DNA of 64,000 bases. Source: Pseudophaeobacter sp. EL27 (GTDB lineage: Bacteria; Pseudomonadota; Alphaproteobacteria; Rhodobacterales; Rhodobacteraceae). The stretch covers positions 409,197-473,196 of the forward strand of contig NZ_OMPQ01000013.1 in assembly GCF_900313025.1 (NCBI RefSeq), in the 5' to 3' direction. Each line of letters begins with the position of its first letter. Position 1 is the stretch's first letter. Positions 48,187 to 56,687 of this stretch are shown here, piece by piece. A program made the translations under genes and the position numbers. Under the pieces are notes generated by a model, which was not told the DNA's origin, did no database searches, and saw only the letters and a program-made list of their open reading frames with translations.

Positions 48187-48801
48187 ATGACTGATATGAC
48201 CGGAAAAAAACCACATCACCACGGCGATCTGCGCTCTGCTCTGATACAAAGCGGTATCGAGATCCTGACCGAATCCGGGCTCGAGGCTTTGACCCTGCGC
48301 CGCTGTGCTGCCCGCGCGGGTGTCTCTCATGCAGCGCCTGCGCATCATTTTGACGGGCTTGCCGGCCTGCGTGGCGCCATTGCCAAAGAAGGCTTTGGCC
48401 GCTTTCGCCAACAGATGCTGCGCGCCCGCGCTGCCGGGGGGCAAGACCCCAAGGGGCGCATTCTGTCGCTCTGCCGGGGCTACCTGGAGTTTGCCGTCGA
48501 AAACCCTGCCCTTTTTGCCTTGATCTTCAGCTGCGGTCCGATGTCCCAGTTTGAAGAAGACATGAAGGCGGGCAGTGCCACCGCCTATGGTGTCCTGCGC
48601 GAAACCTGCGCGCCCTTTGTGCCCAAGGATACCGATCCGGTGGTGATTGAAACCCAGGTCTGGTCGCTGATCCATGGGTTTTCCCACCTGTTTCTGGCCG
48701 GCACCTTCGGCCCCGGTCTTGGCCCGCCTGATCATCACCGGCTCTTTGCCCCGGTAATGGCCCTGTTGCAGGAAATTGGCACGGATCCCGCGCCAAAGTG
48801 A
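48187..48801 (+). CDS. TetR/AcrR family regulator
   Basis: 204-residue repressor. The N-terminal helix-turn-helix reads LTLRRCAARAGVSHAAPAHHFDGLAGLRGAIAKEGF (residues 36-71) and the C-terminal part is a WHG-type ligand-binding domain. It is divergent from the DUF2306 gene and shares the TTTACAnTGTAAA operators. It ends 80 bp before hisH on the same strand. Ligand unknown. Confidence 0.9.
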   Translation: MTDMTGKKPHHHGDLRSALIQSGIEILTESGLEALTLRRCAARAGVSHAAPAHHFDGLAGLRGAIAKEGFGRFRQQMLRARAAGGQDPKGRILSLCRGYLEFAVENPALFALIFSCGPMSQFEEDMKAGSATAYGVLRETCAPFVPKDTDPVVIETQVWSLIHGFSHLFLAGTFGPGLGPPDHHRLFAPVMALLQEIGTDPAPK

Positions 48802-48881
48802 CCAGCCCGCCTGCCCCGCACTTGACCTTTTGCCCAAATCAAGAGAGGTCTCAGGCACAAGCCCAAGAAAGCACTGGTCCC

Positions 48882-49520
48882 ATGCTGACAGCCATCATCG
48901 ACTATGAATCCGGCAATCTCCATTCTGCCGAAAAAGCCTTTCAACGGATGGCTCAGGAAATGAATGCAGGTGAGGTTGTTGTAACCTCCGATGCAGAGGT
49001 GGTGGCAAAGGCGGATCGTCTGGTGCTGCCCGGTGATGGTGCCTTTCCCGCCTGCGCCGCCGAGCTGCGCGGCCATAAGGGCATCTATGAGGCCATGGTC
49101 GAAGCGGTCGAGCAAAAGGGCCGCCCCTTTCTCGGCATCTGCGTCGGCATGCAGCTGATGGCGACAACCGGCCACGAATATCAGGACACCCCCGGCCTGG
49201 ATTGGGTTGGCGGAGATGTGGTCAAGATCACGCCGCAGAACGCCAGTCTGAAGGTGCCGCACATGGGTTGGAACGACCTCATCCTCAACCAGCCGCACCC
49301 GATCTTTGACGGTATTGCCAGCGGCGACCACGTCTATTTTGTACATAGCTACCACTTCCGCGTCGCCAATGCAGCTGAACGCCTGGCCCATGTGGACTAT
49401 GCAGGGGACGTCACCGCCGTGATTGGCCGCGACACCATGCTGGGCATGCAGTTCCACCCGGAAAAAAGCCAGGACATCGGCCTGCGCATGATCGGCAATT
49501 TCCTCACCTGGGCCCCCTAA
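48882..49520 (+). CDS. hisH: Imidazole glycerol phosphate synthase, glutaminase subunit
   Basis: Class I glutamine amidotransferase that feeds ammonia to HisF. IIDYESGNLHSAEKAF, VLPGDGAFPACAAEL, FLGICVGMQLM with catalytic Cys87, and MQFHPEKSQ with the His-Glu pair are all present. I chose the ATG at 48882 (MLTAIIDYESGN). The frame extends 84 nt further with no similarity. 212 aa. Confidence 0.96.
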   Translation: MLTAIIDYESGNLHSAEKAFQRMAQEMNAGEVVVTSDAEVVAKADRLVLPGDGAFPACAAELRGHKGIYEAMVEAVEQKGRPFLGICVGMQLMATTGHEYQDTPGLDWVGGDVVKITPQNASLKVPHMGWNDLILNQPHPIFDGIASGDHVYFVHSYHFRVANAAERLAHVDYAGDVTAVIGRDTMLGMQFHPEKSQDIGLRMIGNFLTWAP

Positions 49521-49554
49521 TACAGGTTGCGAGGCGGCGCGCTGACGCCCCCTT

Positions 49555-49581
49555 TCACCTTTCTACAAATATTCAAATTCC
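49555..49581 (+). repeat. 27-nt dispersed repeat, copy 2
   Basis: Matches 43354-43380 at 26 of 27 positions. Here it lies between hisH and the convergent AraC gene. Confidence 0.6.
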
Positions 49582-49622
49582 ACCGTCCGCACAGGTCGAG
49601 GTCGCACCTGTTCTGCATGCCC

Positions 49623-50348
49623 TCAGCCCGAGGCGCGCAGCGACACCGGCGCCACCCCGTAGGTCTTGCGAAATGCACGGGTAAACCCCTCGGGCGAGCC
49701 ATAGGCATAGCGGCGCGCCACTGCCTCCACCCGGTCTCCGCGGACCAGATCCTGATGTGCCAGCGTCAGACGCCAGCGCCGCAAGTAGCCCATGGGCGTC
49801 TCCCCGACCTCGGCGGTAAACAGCTCGGAAAACCGCGACAGCGACAGACCGGCCTCGGCGGCAAGGTCGCCATTGCTCCAGATCCGCCCCGGGTGATCAT
49901 GCAGCGCCACAATTGCGCGGCTCAACCTCGGATCCGCCAGGCCGGCCAAGAGCCCCGGCTCAGTAGCCCCCTGCTCGATCTGGCTGCGCAGCAACCGCAC
50001 CATCAGGACTTCGCCCAGGCGATTGACCACAGATTGCGCTCCACAGCGCCTGCCATTGCTCTCCGCCAGCATGACCCGCACCAGATCCAGGGTATCGCCG
50101 CTTGCTGTCAGGTCAAAATGCACCATATCCGGCAGGGCTGCCATCAGCGGGTTATGCCCGGCAACCCAGTCCACCAGGGCAGACATCAGCACCTGCTTTT
50201 TTGTCGCCTGATGCGGTCCGCCACGCGGATAGAATTTGAGACAGGTTGGCTCCTCAGCATCGCCAAGCGCCACCAGATTGGCCTGCGCCAGCGGCGCGGG
50301 GTGAACCGCAAGCTGAAACCGCTGCATCAGAGTTGTCAGCCTGTCCAT
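49623..50348 (-). CDS. AraC family regulator
   Basis: Cupin-type N-terminal domain followed by a C-terminal AraC DNA-binding domain with two helix-turn-helices (GDLAAEAGLSLSRFSELFTAEVGETPMGYLRRWRLTLAHQDL, VEAVARRYAYGSPEGFTRAFRKTYGVAP). The ATG at 50348 has GGGAGGA upstream. 241 aa. It is divergent from the peroxiredoxin-like gene, and the 22-bp palindrome between them is its likely site. Confidence 0.9.
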   Translation of the reverse strand: MDRLTTLMQRFQLAVHPAPLAQANLVALGDAEEPTCLKFYPRGGPHQATKKQVLMSALVDWVAGHNPLMAALPDMVHFDLTASGDTLDLVRVMLAESNGRRCGAQSVVNRLGEVLMVRLLRSQIEQGATEPGLLAGLADPRLSRAIVALHDHPGRIWSNGDLAAEAGLSLSRFSELFTAEVGETPMGYLRRWRLTLAHQDLVRGDRVEAVARRYAYGSPEGFTRAFRKTYGVAPVSLRASG

Positions 50349-50448
50349 CACTCCTCCCAATTCATCTCAGCCCAAATAGGCGCAGCTGCAGTTTACCCCT
50401 CCTCTCTGGATCAGCCAAGGCAATATCGGTGTTTCAGTTTGGTTTTCC

Positions 50449-50470
50449 GGATTTTTCAGTTGAAAAATCC
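50449..50470. promoter_or_regulatory. 22-bp palindrome between AraC and peroxiredoxin genes
   Basis: GGATTTTTCA-GT-TGAAAAATCC is a perfect 10-bp inverted repeat, 42 bp upstream of the peroxiredoxin ATG. It is a candidate operator for the divergent AraC-type regulator. Confidence 0.6.
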
Positions 50471-50511
50471 TGGCATAAGCCTCCCATCAACATCATTCAC
50501 AGGAGCCCACC

Positions 50512-51048
50512 ATGCTTATTCCTCGCCAGAAAACTCCCGATCTGAACCTACCCCTTCTGGGTGGTAGCCAGTTTACCCTGGCCGATGAGGGCAGCAGCCG
50601 CGGCACCGTGATCTGCTTTTATCGCGGGTTGCACTGCCCGATCTGCGCCAACTACCTGAAAGAGCTGGAAAAGCGCGTCGCAGATTTTGCCGAGCGCGGC
50701 GTAACCTGCATCGCGGTTTCCTCTGACGGCGAAGAGCGCACCCAGGCCATGGCCGACAAGATCGAAGCCAGCGGCCTGCGCTTTGCCTATGACCTGCCGC
50801 TGGATGTGGCAAAATCCTGGGGGCTCTATATCTCCACCTCACGCGGCAAGACCTCCATCGGCATCGAAGAGCCCGCGCTGTTCTCCGAACCCGGCCTGTT
50901 CATGGTGACCCCAGAGCAGACGCTCTACTACGGTTCGACCCAGACCATGCCCTTTGTGCGCCCGCATTTCTCAGAACTGGTTGGCGCGCTGGATTTTGCC
51001 ATCGCCAATGATTACCCCGCGCGCGGCGAATACACCGGCGAAGTCTAA
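50512..51048 (+). CDS. AhpC/TSA peroxiredoxin-like protein
   Basis: 178-residue thioredoxin-fold protein. TVICFYRGLHCPICANYLKELEKRVADFAERGVTCIAVSSDGEE places a CPIC motif at the position of the peroxidatic Cys, as in the peroxiredoxin-like family with a CxxC. It probably reduces peroxides or organic hydroperoxides in the cytoplasm. AGGAG lies upstream of the ATG. Control by the divergent AraC protein is likely. Confidence 0.88.
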   Translation: MLIPRQKTPDLNLPLLGGSQFTLADEGSSRGTVICFYRGLHCPICANYLKELEKRVADFAERGVTCIAVSSDGEERTQAMADKIEASGLRFAYDLPLDVAKSWGLYISTSRGKTSIGIEEPALFSEPGLFMVTPEQTLYYGSTQTMPFVRPHFSELVGALDFAIANDYPARGEYTGEV

Positions 51049-51094
51049 ACCAAACCCTATTCCTGCTGCACTCACTCACGGATCTAGCAGGCTA

Positions 51095-51130
51095 AACCGT
51101 CGCTATCTCTTTTTTGATAGCGGCGGTTTT
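51095..51130 (+). terminator. Terminator after the peroxiredoxin-like gene
   Basis: AACCGTCGCTATC and GATAGCGGCGGTT form a 13-bp stem (one G-U) with an 8-nt loop, followed by TT and then CACATC. The T tract is partly inside the stem. Confidence 0.75.
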
Positions 51131-51225
51131 CACATCTTACAGCCCGTAGATACAGAGACAATGGACAGAGCATGGCTTTGCGGGCATAGAGAGGCTCCCG
51201 CCAACCAAAGGCTCAGACCGCGCCC

Positions 51226-51477
51226 GTGCAGACCCGACTCGAAAAATTTGACTATGTTGACGGGCGCCACCGCTACTGCATTCTGCGGCTCAGTCAGACG
51301 CTGTTTGGCGAATGGTGCCTGGAACAGGCCAAGGGCCCGATTGGCGCCCCCGGCGGGCAGCAGATTCGTGTCTATTACCTCCAGCACTATGAGGCGCTGC
51401 AAAGCTTTGAAGCCATGCGCGACAGCCAGGTCAAACGCGGCTTTGTGCCCATTCCGGTGCAGCTGGGGCTGCTGTAA
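51226..51477 (+). CDS. WGR domain protein
   Basis: 83 residues, nearly all a WGR domain (RYCILRLSQTLFGEWCLEQAKGPIGAPGGQQIRVYYLQHYEALQSFEAMRDSQVKRGF). The fold is found in PARP enzymes and MolR-type proteins and is thought to bind nucleic acid. It starts at a GTG (51226). A stand-alone protein of unknown role. Confidence 0.78.
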   Translation: MQTRLEKFDYVDGRHRYCILRLSQTLFGEWCLEQAKGPIGAPGGQQIRVYYLQHYEALQSFEAMRDSQVKRGFVPIPVQLGLL

Positions 51478-51515
51478 CAGCCCCAACACAGGTTTTGACC
51501 GGTCAGCCGGTCAGA

Positions 51516-51902
51516 TCACTTGACCCGCGTCCAGGTCTGTTTCGAACAGATCAATCCACCCGCAACACAGCCCCGCAGCGCCAATGAATTGCCGTTGAGG
51601 TCCATTTTGCCGGTGTAGATCTTGTCGTTCGAGGGCCGCCAGACCTCGCCGGTGTAATAGCCATCGCCCTGGGCAACCATATCGATCACCAGCGTCTTAC
51701 CGATATTGGGAGAGCTATACTCGCCAGAGTCGTTAAAGGTCCGGGCGATTTTGCCACAGATCGCGGCACCACAGGGCGCCATGCTGATATGCGCGTATGA
51801 CCCATCATCCGGCTGGGTCTTCCAGGTTCCCAGAATAGGGTCGGCCATGGCCGCGCCCGCAAGGGTGATCCCCGCCAGGGCTGTTGCCAGAAACATCTTC
51901 AT
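51516..51902 (-). CDS. DUF2147 secreted protein
   Basis: 128 residues with an N-terminal signal peptide (MKMFLATALAGITLAGAAMA, cleavage after AMA) and a DUF2147 domain (DPILGTWKTQPDDGSYAHISMAPCGAAICGKI, KIYTGKMDLNGNSLALRGCVAGGLICSKQTW). It has four cysteines, likely in disulfides. The fold is lipocalin-like by family annotation, function unknown. GGGAGAGAAG precedes the ATG. The longer open frame upstream overlaps hisA in antisense and is not real. Confidence 0.88.
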   Translation of the reverse strand: MKMFLATALAGITLAGAAMADPILGTWKTQPDDGSYAHISMAPCGAAICGKIARTFNDSGEYSSPNIGKTLVIDMVAQGDGYYTGEVWRPSNDKIYTGKMDLNGNSLALRGCVAGGLICSKQTWTRVK

Positions 51903-52112
51903 CTCTTCTCTCCCTTTGATCTTGGTTGTTTTCTCATCTGTCACAAATTCTCTGCGCAGTTTTGATACCACAGTGACGCAGGCCCGGCTTTTCAGGCAAG
52001 GTTGACTTGGGGTCGCGTTGCAATTCAGCACAGCCTTGTGCAAAACATCGCTCAACAGATCGGGCCGGATCCCCTGGCCCAGACCGGCAAGACCAACACA
52101 AGGGCTGCGCAG

Positions 52113-52835
52113 ATGATCCTCTACCCCGCAATCGACCTCAAAGACGGCCAGGCCGTGCGCCTGGTGCATGGCGACATGGACCAGACCACCGTGTTCAACG
52201 ACAACCCCGCCGCTCAGGCGCTGGAATTTGTCAAAGCAGGCTGCGACTGGCTGCATCTGGTTGACTTGAACGGTGCCTTTGCCGGTGAGCCAGTGAATGC
52301 CGCCCCGGTAGAGGAAATCCTGAAGCAATGCAAAGTGCCTGCGCAGCTGGGTGGCGGCATCCGTGACATGAAAACAATCGAGAACTGGATCGACAAGGGG
52401 CTGGCGCGGGTGATCCTGGGCACGGTTGCGGTGGAAAACCCAGATCTGGTGCGCGAAGCCGCCCGTGAATTCCCTGGCAAAGTTGCGGTTGGTATCGATG
52501 CCCGCAATGGCCGCGTCGCCACCAAGGGCTGGGCGGAAGAGACCGATGTCATGGTCACTGACCTGGCAAAATCCTTTGAGGACGCGGGGGTTGCCGCCAT
52601 CATCTATACTGACATCATGCGTGACGGCGCCATGAAAGGCCCCAATGTCGAGGCCACAGCGGCGCTTGGCAATGCGGTTTCCATCCCGGTGATCGCCTCG
52701 GGCGGTGTCTCCTCGCTGGACGATCTGCGGGCGCTGAAATCCTGCGGCGCACCTTTGAATGGCGCCATTTCCGGTCGCGCGCTTTATGACGGTGCAATTG
52801 ATCTGGCCGAAGCTCTGGCCGTGATGAAAGGGTAA
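52113..52835 (+). CDS. hisA: ProFAR isomerase
   Basis: Beta-alpha barrel isomerase of histidine synthesis. [21 protein letters not shown] with catalytic Asp8, [43 protein letters not shown] and [14 protein letters not shown] are diagnostic. The ATG at 52113 has AAGGG upstream. 240 aa. Confidence 0.97.
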   Translation: MILYPAIDLKDGQAVRLVHGDMDQTTVFNDNPAAQALEFVKAGCDWLHLVDLNGAFAGEPVNAAPVEEILKQCKVPAQLGGGIRDMKTIENWIDKGLARVILGTVAVENPDLVREAAREFPGKVAVGIDARNGRVATKGWAEETDVMVTDLAKSFEDAGVAAIIYTDIMRDGAMKGPNVEATAALGNAVSIPVIASGGVSSLDDLRALKSCGAPLNGAISGRALYDGAIDLAEALAVMKG

Positions 52836-52839
52836 GTGC

Positions 52840-53100
52840 TTGAAGGCATTGCGATACATCAGCGCTACGATTTTTGTTCTGGCACCGCTTTGCCTTTGGA
52901 CCGGAGTAATCATTGCCATAAAATGGCTCCAGGCAAGCAATCCAAGGTGCAGCTTTAACGGCGGCGGAGCTACTGGCTGCGGTTCATTTGGCAACTGGCT
53001 GTATGATACATCTATGGTCTTTGCCTTTTTCGGGATTATTGGACAGGTCATTTGGATCCTTCCCTCTTTAGGTCTTCTTCGCCTCTTCAGCCAGAGTTAA
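52840..53100 (+). CDS. Small hypothetical membrane protein
   Basis: 86 residues from a TTG 4 bp after the hisA stop, with two membrane segments (ISATIFVLAPLCLWTGVIIAI and TSMVFAFFGIIGQVIWILPSLGLLRLF) and a Cys-containing loop between them. No family recognised. Its codon use is AT-richer than hisA. The close spacing suggests cotranscription. Confidence 0.55.
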   Translation: MKALRYISATIFVLAPLCLWTGVIIAIKWLQASNPRCSFNGGGATGCGSFGNWLYDTSMVFAFFGIIGQVIWILPSLGLLRLFSQS

Positions 53101-53104
53101 CGCA

Positions 53105-53563
53105 ATGCCCCAGACACAGAAGGTAGCTACCGCTTCCCTACCGAAATCCAGCCTGTTGTTTCAGCAACCGGCTGGCCTGCGCCCGGATGATTTCATGGAT
53201 TGCTATGCCAAGCCCAGCACCCGCTCGGTGGACGAGGCTGCCGCGCGCGCCTTTACCTTCCCCGCCTGGGTCTCCGCCCTGATGCGGCTGCGCAATCTGC
53301 TGGTTGCTCCGTTCGGGCTCAACACCAAGATCACCAACCCCAATCGGGTTGGGATCTTCCCACTTGTCACCCGTTCCGAGACCGAGCTGATCCTCGGCAT
53401 TGACGACAGCCACCTGGATTTCCGCATCTCGGTGTTGCGTCAGGAAGGCATGCTCTACTTTGCCACCTGGGTACGGACCAAGAATCGCTTTGGCCGCCTC
53501 TACCTGCGCCTCATCATGCCCTTTCATATCCTGATCGTGCGCAATGCCCTGACGCGTGCCTAG
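53105..53563 (+). CDS. DUF2867 family protein
   Basis: 152 residues of the DUF2867 type (DFMDCYAKPSTRSVDEAAARAFTFPAWVSALMRLRNLLVAPFGL, FPLVTRSETELILGIDDSHLDFRISVL, YLRLIMPFHILIVRNAL). The amphipathic helical stretches suggest a membrane-associated or lipid-binding fold (inference). It starts 4 bp after the small membrane protein gene and precedes hisF by 103 bp. Confidence 0.85.
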   Translation: MPQTQKVATASLPKSSLLFQQPAGLRPDDFMDCYAKPSTRSVDEAAARAFTFPAWVSALMRLRNLLVAPFGLNTKITNPNRVGIFPLVTRSETELILGIDDSHLDFRISVLRQEGMLYFATWVRTKNRFGRLYLRLIMPFHILIVRNALTRA

Positions 53564-53666
53564 CTCCCCTTTGTGCCAGCCCCGCGCCCCGCTTGGCGCT
53601 CGGGTGCTGGTGTTTTCCCACCTCGCGTGGCATTGATCCGCCATATCCGCAAAAGGAAGTCCTGAC

Positions 53667-54428
53667 GTGCTGAAAACCCGCATCATTCCCTGCCTCGACG
53701 TGGCCGATGGCCGCGTGGTCAAGGGCGTCAATTTTGTTGGCCTGCGCGATGCAGGCGACCCTGTGGAATCGGCCAAGGCCTATGACGCCGCCGGCGCAGA
53801 TGAGATCACCTTCCTCGACATCCATGCCACCCATGAAAACCGTGGCACCATGTTCGATGTGGTGCGCCGCACCGCCGAGCAGTGTTTTGTGCCGCTCACC
53901 GTCGGCGGAGGTGTCCGCACCAAGGAGGACGTCCGCGCCCTGCTACTGGCGGGGGCGGACAAGGTCTCCTTCAACTCCGCCGCCGTGGCCAACCCCGATG
54001 TCATCGCCGAGGCCGCCGACCAATTTGGCAGCCAATGCATCGTCTGCGCCATTGACGCCAAAACCGTGAGCCCCGGAAAATGGGAGATCTTCACCCATGG
54101 CGGTCGTCGCCCCACCGGCATCGACGCCGTGGAGTTCGCCCGCACCGTGGTGGCCAAGGGTGCCGGGGAAATTCTGCTCACCTCGATGGATCGCGACGGC
54201 ACCAAATCGGGTTTCAACCTGCCCCTCACCCGCGCCATTTCCGACGCAGTTAATGTACCAGTGATCGCTTCAGGTGGTGTAGGCACCCTGGATCATCTGG
54301 TCGAAGGCGTCACCGAAGGCGGCGCCTCCGCGGTGCTGGCCGCGTCCATTTTTCACTTTGGTGAGTTTACCATCCAGGAGGCCAAGGAACATATGGCCGC
54401 CGCAGGCATTCCTATGAGGCTGACATGA
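53667..54428 (+). CDS. hisF: Imidazole glycerol phosphate synthase, cyclase subunit
   Basis: Beta-alpha barrel cyclase that partners His[23 protein letters not shown] with Asp11, [41 protein letters not shown] (second catalytic Asp) and [13 protein letters not shown] are all present. It starts at a GTG with AAGGAAG 7 nt upstream. 253 aa. It overlaps hisE by 4 nt. Confidence 0.97.
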   Translation: MLKTRIIPCLDVADGRVVKGVNFVGLRDAGDPVESAKAYDAAGADEITFLDIHATHENRGTMFDVVRRTAEQCFVPLTVGGGVRTKEDVRALLLAGADKVSFNSAAVANPDVIAEAADQFGSQCIVCAIDAKTVSPGKWEIFTHGGRRPTGIDAVEFARTVVAKGAGEILLTSMDRDGTKSGFNLPLTRAISDAVNVPVIASGGVGTLDHLVEGVTEGGASAVLAASIFHFGEFTIQEAKEHMAAAGIPMRLT

Positions 54429-54742
54429 GCATTCTTCACACCCTTGAAGCGACCATCATCAACCGAAAATCCGCCGATCCCAAAAGCAGCTGGACCGCCA
54501 AACTGCTCGCCAAAGGGCCGGAAAAATGCGCCGAGAAATTTGGCGAAGAGGCCATCGAGGCCATTATTGAGGCGGTCAAGGGCGACAGGGAGAAACTGGC
54601 CTCGGAAGGCGCCGATGCGCTCTACCATTTCCTGGTGATGCTGGCGGCGCGCGACGTACCTCTGGACGCTGTGCTGACCGAGCTTGCCAAACGCCAAAGC
54701 CAAAGCGGGTTGGACGAAAAGGCCTCCCGCACCAAAGGCTAG
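54425..54742 (+). CDS. hisE: Phosphoribosyl-ATP pyrophosphatase
   Basis: MazG-like all-helical pyrophosphatase of the second histidine step, stand-alone (not fused to hisI). [57 protein letters not shown] contains the EExxE and ExxD metal-binding pattern. Its ATG overlaps the hisF stop. 105 aa. Confidence 0.96.
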   Translation: MSILHTLEATIINRKSADPKSSWTAKLLAKGPEKCAEKFGEEAIEAIIEAVKGDREKLASEGADALYHFLVMLAARDVPLDAVLTELAKRQSQSGLDEKASRTKG

Positions 54743-54847
54743 ATCTCCACGTCCCCAGTCATCGCCGGGTCAAGGGCCGCCCCATCGGCCGCGCGCCAGC
54801 GCGGTTTACCCTTGAGGCGGCAAACCCAATAGAATTGATCTGGCTCT

Positions 54848-54912
54848 CTGAGGGGCAGGACTGCCCCTCAGGGGCTTCTCAGCAAATCCCTTTGCCGGGC
54901 CGCAGGCCCGGC
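54848..54912. repeat. GC-rich inverted repeats after hisE
   Basis: CTGAGGGGCA-GGAC-TGCCCCTCAG (54848-54871, perfect 10 bp) is followed by GCCGGGCC-GCA-GGCCCGGC (54894-54912, perfect 8 bp). No T tract follows either one. This looks like a clustered intergenic palindrome of the kind scattered in Roseobacter genomes. Confidence 0.55.
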
Positions 54913-54954
54913 TGGGCCCAACGGGGGAGGATCAATCTTTGATTGCTCCGAGAC

Positions 54955-54978
54955 GGGCGGGAGCCCCCCGCCCCTTTT
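54955..54978 (+). terminator. Possible terminator after hisE
   Basis: GGGCGGG and CCCGCCC with a short C-rich loop, then TTTTCTG. It lies about 210 bp past hisE, close to the 3' end of the convergent CoA-binding gene. Confidence 0.5.
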
Positions 54979-54984
54979 CTGCCG

Positions 54985-55455
54985 CTAAAGTTTGGAAGAG
55001 ATTATTCCGGTGGCAAAGCCGCCCATGCGAAGCTCGCCAAACAGGCGTTGGTATTCGATCTTGGGGCAGCGGTTCTGGATCACATCAACCCCGCGCGCCT
55101 CGGCCTTGGCGGCGGCCTCGGCGTGCTCAACGCCGATCTGCATCCAGATACATTTCAGGTCAGGAAACACCTCCAGGGCCTCATCCACGATCGGCGGCAC
55201 CGCCTCAGAGCGACGAAAGATATCTACCATATCCACCGGTTCCGTAATCGCGGAAAGACTGGGCTGAACCAGCTCTCCAAACAATCGCTTGCCTGCGTGG
55301 CCGGGATTGACCGGAATCACCCGATAGCCTTTGAGGCCTAAATACCGCGCCACATAGTAGCTGGGGCGGACCGGGTTCATCGAGACTCCCACAACGGCAA
55401 TGGTTCGGTTGCGTTGCAGAATCGATTTCAAATGGCTGTCGCTATAGTCTGGCAT
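54985..55455 (-). CDS. CoA-binding domain protein (YccU-like)
   Basis: 156-residue stand-alone CoA-binding Rossmann domain. ILQRNRTIAVVGVSMNPVRPSYYVARYLGLKGYRVIPVNPGHAGK is the nucleotide-binding N-terminus, and PPIVDEALEVFPDLKCIWMQIGVEHAEAAAKAEARGVDVIQNRCPKIEY is the conserved remainder, including the family Cys. The physiological role of this family is not settled. Confidence 0.9.
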   Translation of the reverse strand: MPDYSDSHLKSILQRNRTIAVVGVSMNPVRPSYYVARYLGLKGYRVIPVNPGHAGKRLFGELVQPSLSAITEPVDMVDIFRRSEAVPPIVDEALEVFPDLKCIWMQIGVEHAEAAAKAEARGVDVIQNRCPKIEYQRLFGELRMGGFATGIISSKL

Positions 55456-55553
55456 GCCCTAGACCTAGCCGCTGTACGCACTTCCGCCTAGCCCTCAAAC
55501 GACAGAAAACTGACGCAATCGACCCAAAAAGGATGCAGCTCGGCACCCGCCCT

Positions 55554-55635
55554 AAAAAGGACGCCCGGAAGCAAAAGCTCCGGGCGCGAGGTATGGAACG
55601 AGGGACAATGAAATGATCTACGGTGGTTCCACTCC
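55554..55635 (-). ncRNA. Candidate small RNA
   Basis: On the minus strand a possible -10 (TATAGG, 55642-55647) is followed by about 80 nt that contain GGAAC/GTTCC pairing. The stretch ends in CGCCCGGA-GC-TTTT-GCT-TCCGGGCG (55562-55586) and TTTTT (55554-55558). It lies between the terminator of the YHS gene and the CoA-binding gene and is not explained by either. No -35 of good quality is seen and there is no match to a named RNA family that I know. Confidence 0.4.
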
Positions 55636-55663
55636 GCAGTCCCTATAGATGTAGGCGGGCAAC

Positions 55664-55698
55664 AGTGAAAAAAAAGATGCTGACCGGTCTTTTTTTCG
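55664..55698. terminator. Bidirectional terminator after the YHS gene
   Basis: AAAAAAAGA..TCTTTTTTT around a GACCGGTC core gives a hairpin with long T tracts on both strands, 26 bp past the YHS gene stop. Confidence 0.75.
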
Positions 55699-55723
55699 TG
55701 AAATCAGACAGTCCTGCAAAGCC

Positions 55724-56173
55724 TCAGTCGCGCAGAACCGCCGGCCAATTGCCCCGGGCTGCCTGCAGTAGTTCTCGGGCCTCCTGCTGCCAGATGGCCT
55801 GAACAGAGGCGTTGTTCAGCAACAACAGCTCGCCATCATCAATCCGCCAGAGCCGGGGATCACCAGGGGCCAGATAGCCCTGCGACATGGCATAGGCACA
55901 ATAGCCGCCAAACACCGGAGCATAGGCGCGAGGGTTCGCCTCAAACCGAGCCTGATTGTCCAAGGAGACAAAGCGCCAGACAACGCCCTTCCACATCAGG
56001 GCATGGTTCTGATGGCCCACTACGGCCCCCTCACCCTGGAAAAAGGCCACCACATCATAGCCATCCAGCGCGACACCATTGCGCGCAGAAAAGATCGGCA
56101 CTTCTGCCCGCACAGAAAGCGGCGCAAAGGAGACGATCAGTGCCAAAGCAACAAGGATAGGGCGCAGAGCCAA
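55724..56173 (-). CDS. YHS domain secreted protein
   Basis: 149-residue protein with a signal peptide (LALRPILVALALIVSFAPLSVRA) and a YHS-type domain (NGVALDGYDVVAFFQGEGAVVGHQNHALMWKGVVWRFVSLDNQARFEANPRAYAPVFGGYCAYAMSQG) of the kind seen in metal-related proteins. I chose the TTG at 56173 because GGAGG sits 5 nt upstream. The next upstream start (TTG 56185) overlaps that ribosome site. Likely periplasmic, function unknown. Confidence 0.82.
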   Translation of the reverse strand: MALRPILVALALIVSFAPLSVRAEVPIFSARNGVALDGYDVVAFFQGEGAVVGHQNHALMWKGVVWRFVSLDNQARFEANPRAYAPVFGGYCAYAMSQGYLAPGDPRLWRIDDGELLLLNNASVQAIWQQEARELLQAARGNWPAVLRD

Positions 56174-56291
56174 GGGAACCTCCAAGAGGGCGAAAATGGG
56201 AACAGGGCCAAATCTGGCGTAGAAAAACCATTTTGCCTAGTGAGATTACGCAGTTGTGATCGCAAAGAGCGCGGGGTCAAACAGAGAAAGC

Positions 56292-56657
56292 CTAGTCAAA
56301 GATGTCTTCGACGATATCGACGGCTTCGGACAGAAACTTATGCAACAACCCTTTGCGCTTTTTCACCTTCTTGCCCTTCCCCCGTTTATCGGCGCCCGCC
56401 TTGCCCTTAGCCCCCTTCACCTTCTTGCCCGCTGATTTTGCGGCCCCCGGCTTGGAGCTTTCTGCCCCAGACAATCGCGCGCCCTTTCCGGGGGTCAGGG
56501 GGCGGGCCTTTTGGCTGGACAACGGCGCCCCGCAGGTGCCGCAGATCAGCGTCGAAACACTTCCCCCGCCCCGCGCGGGTCCCGGCACAAAGCTAGACTG
56601 GACGCCGCAATAACAACAGCTCAGTATCTTGCCACCATGGGCCCCGGATTGTGCCAT
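56292..56657 (-). CDS. Hypothetical zinc-ribbon, lysine-rich protein
   Basis: 121 residues. The N-terminal part has two CxxC pairs (CCYCGVQ and CGTCGAPLSSQ) that could bind zinc. A long basic low-complexity region (KKVKGAKGKAGADKRGKGKKVKKRK) and an acidic amphipathic end (LSEAVDIVEDIFD) follow. No family recognised. The charge suggests nucleic-acid or ribosome contact, and it lies 30 bp downstream of the rRNA methylase gene rlmB on the same strand. Confidence 0.7.
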   Translation of the reverse strand: MAQSGAHGGKILSCCYCGVQSSFVPGPARGGGSVSTLICGTCGAPLSSQKARPLTPGKGARLSGAESSKPGAAKSAGKKVKGAKGKAGADKRGKGKKVKKRKGLLHKFLSEAVDIVEDIFD

Positions 56658-56687
56658 TCGCCTCTTACCCTATTTTCTTTTTCGGCC

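Noticed and set aside
51903..53051. N-terminal extension of the DUF2147 gene to 511 residues
   Set aside because: The extension is antisense to hisA. The signal peptide begins at 51902.
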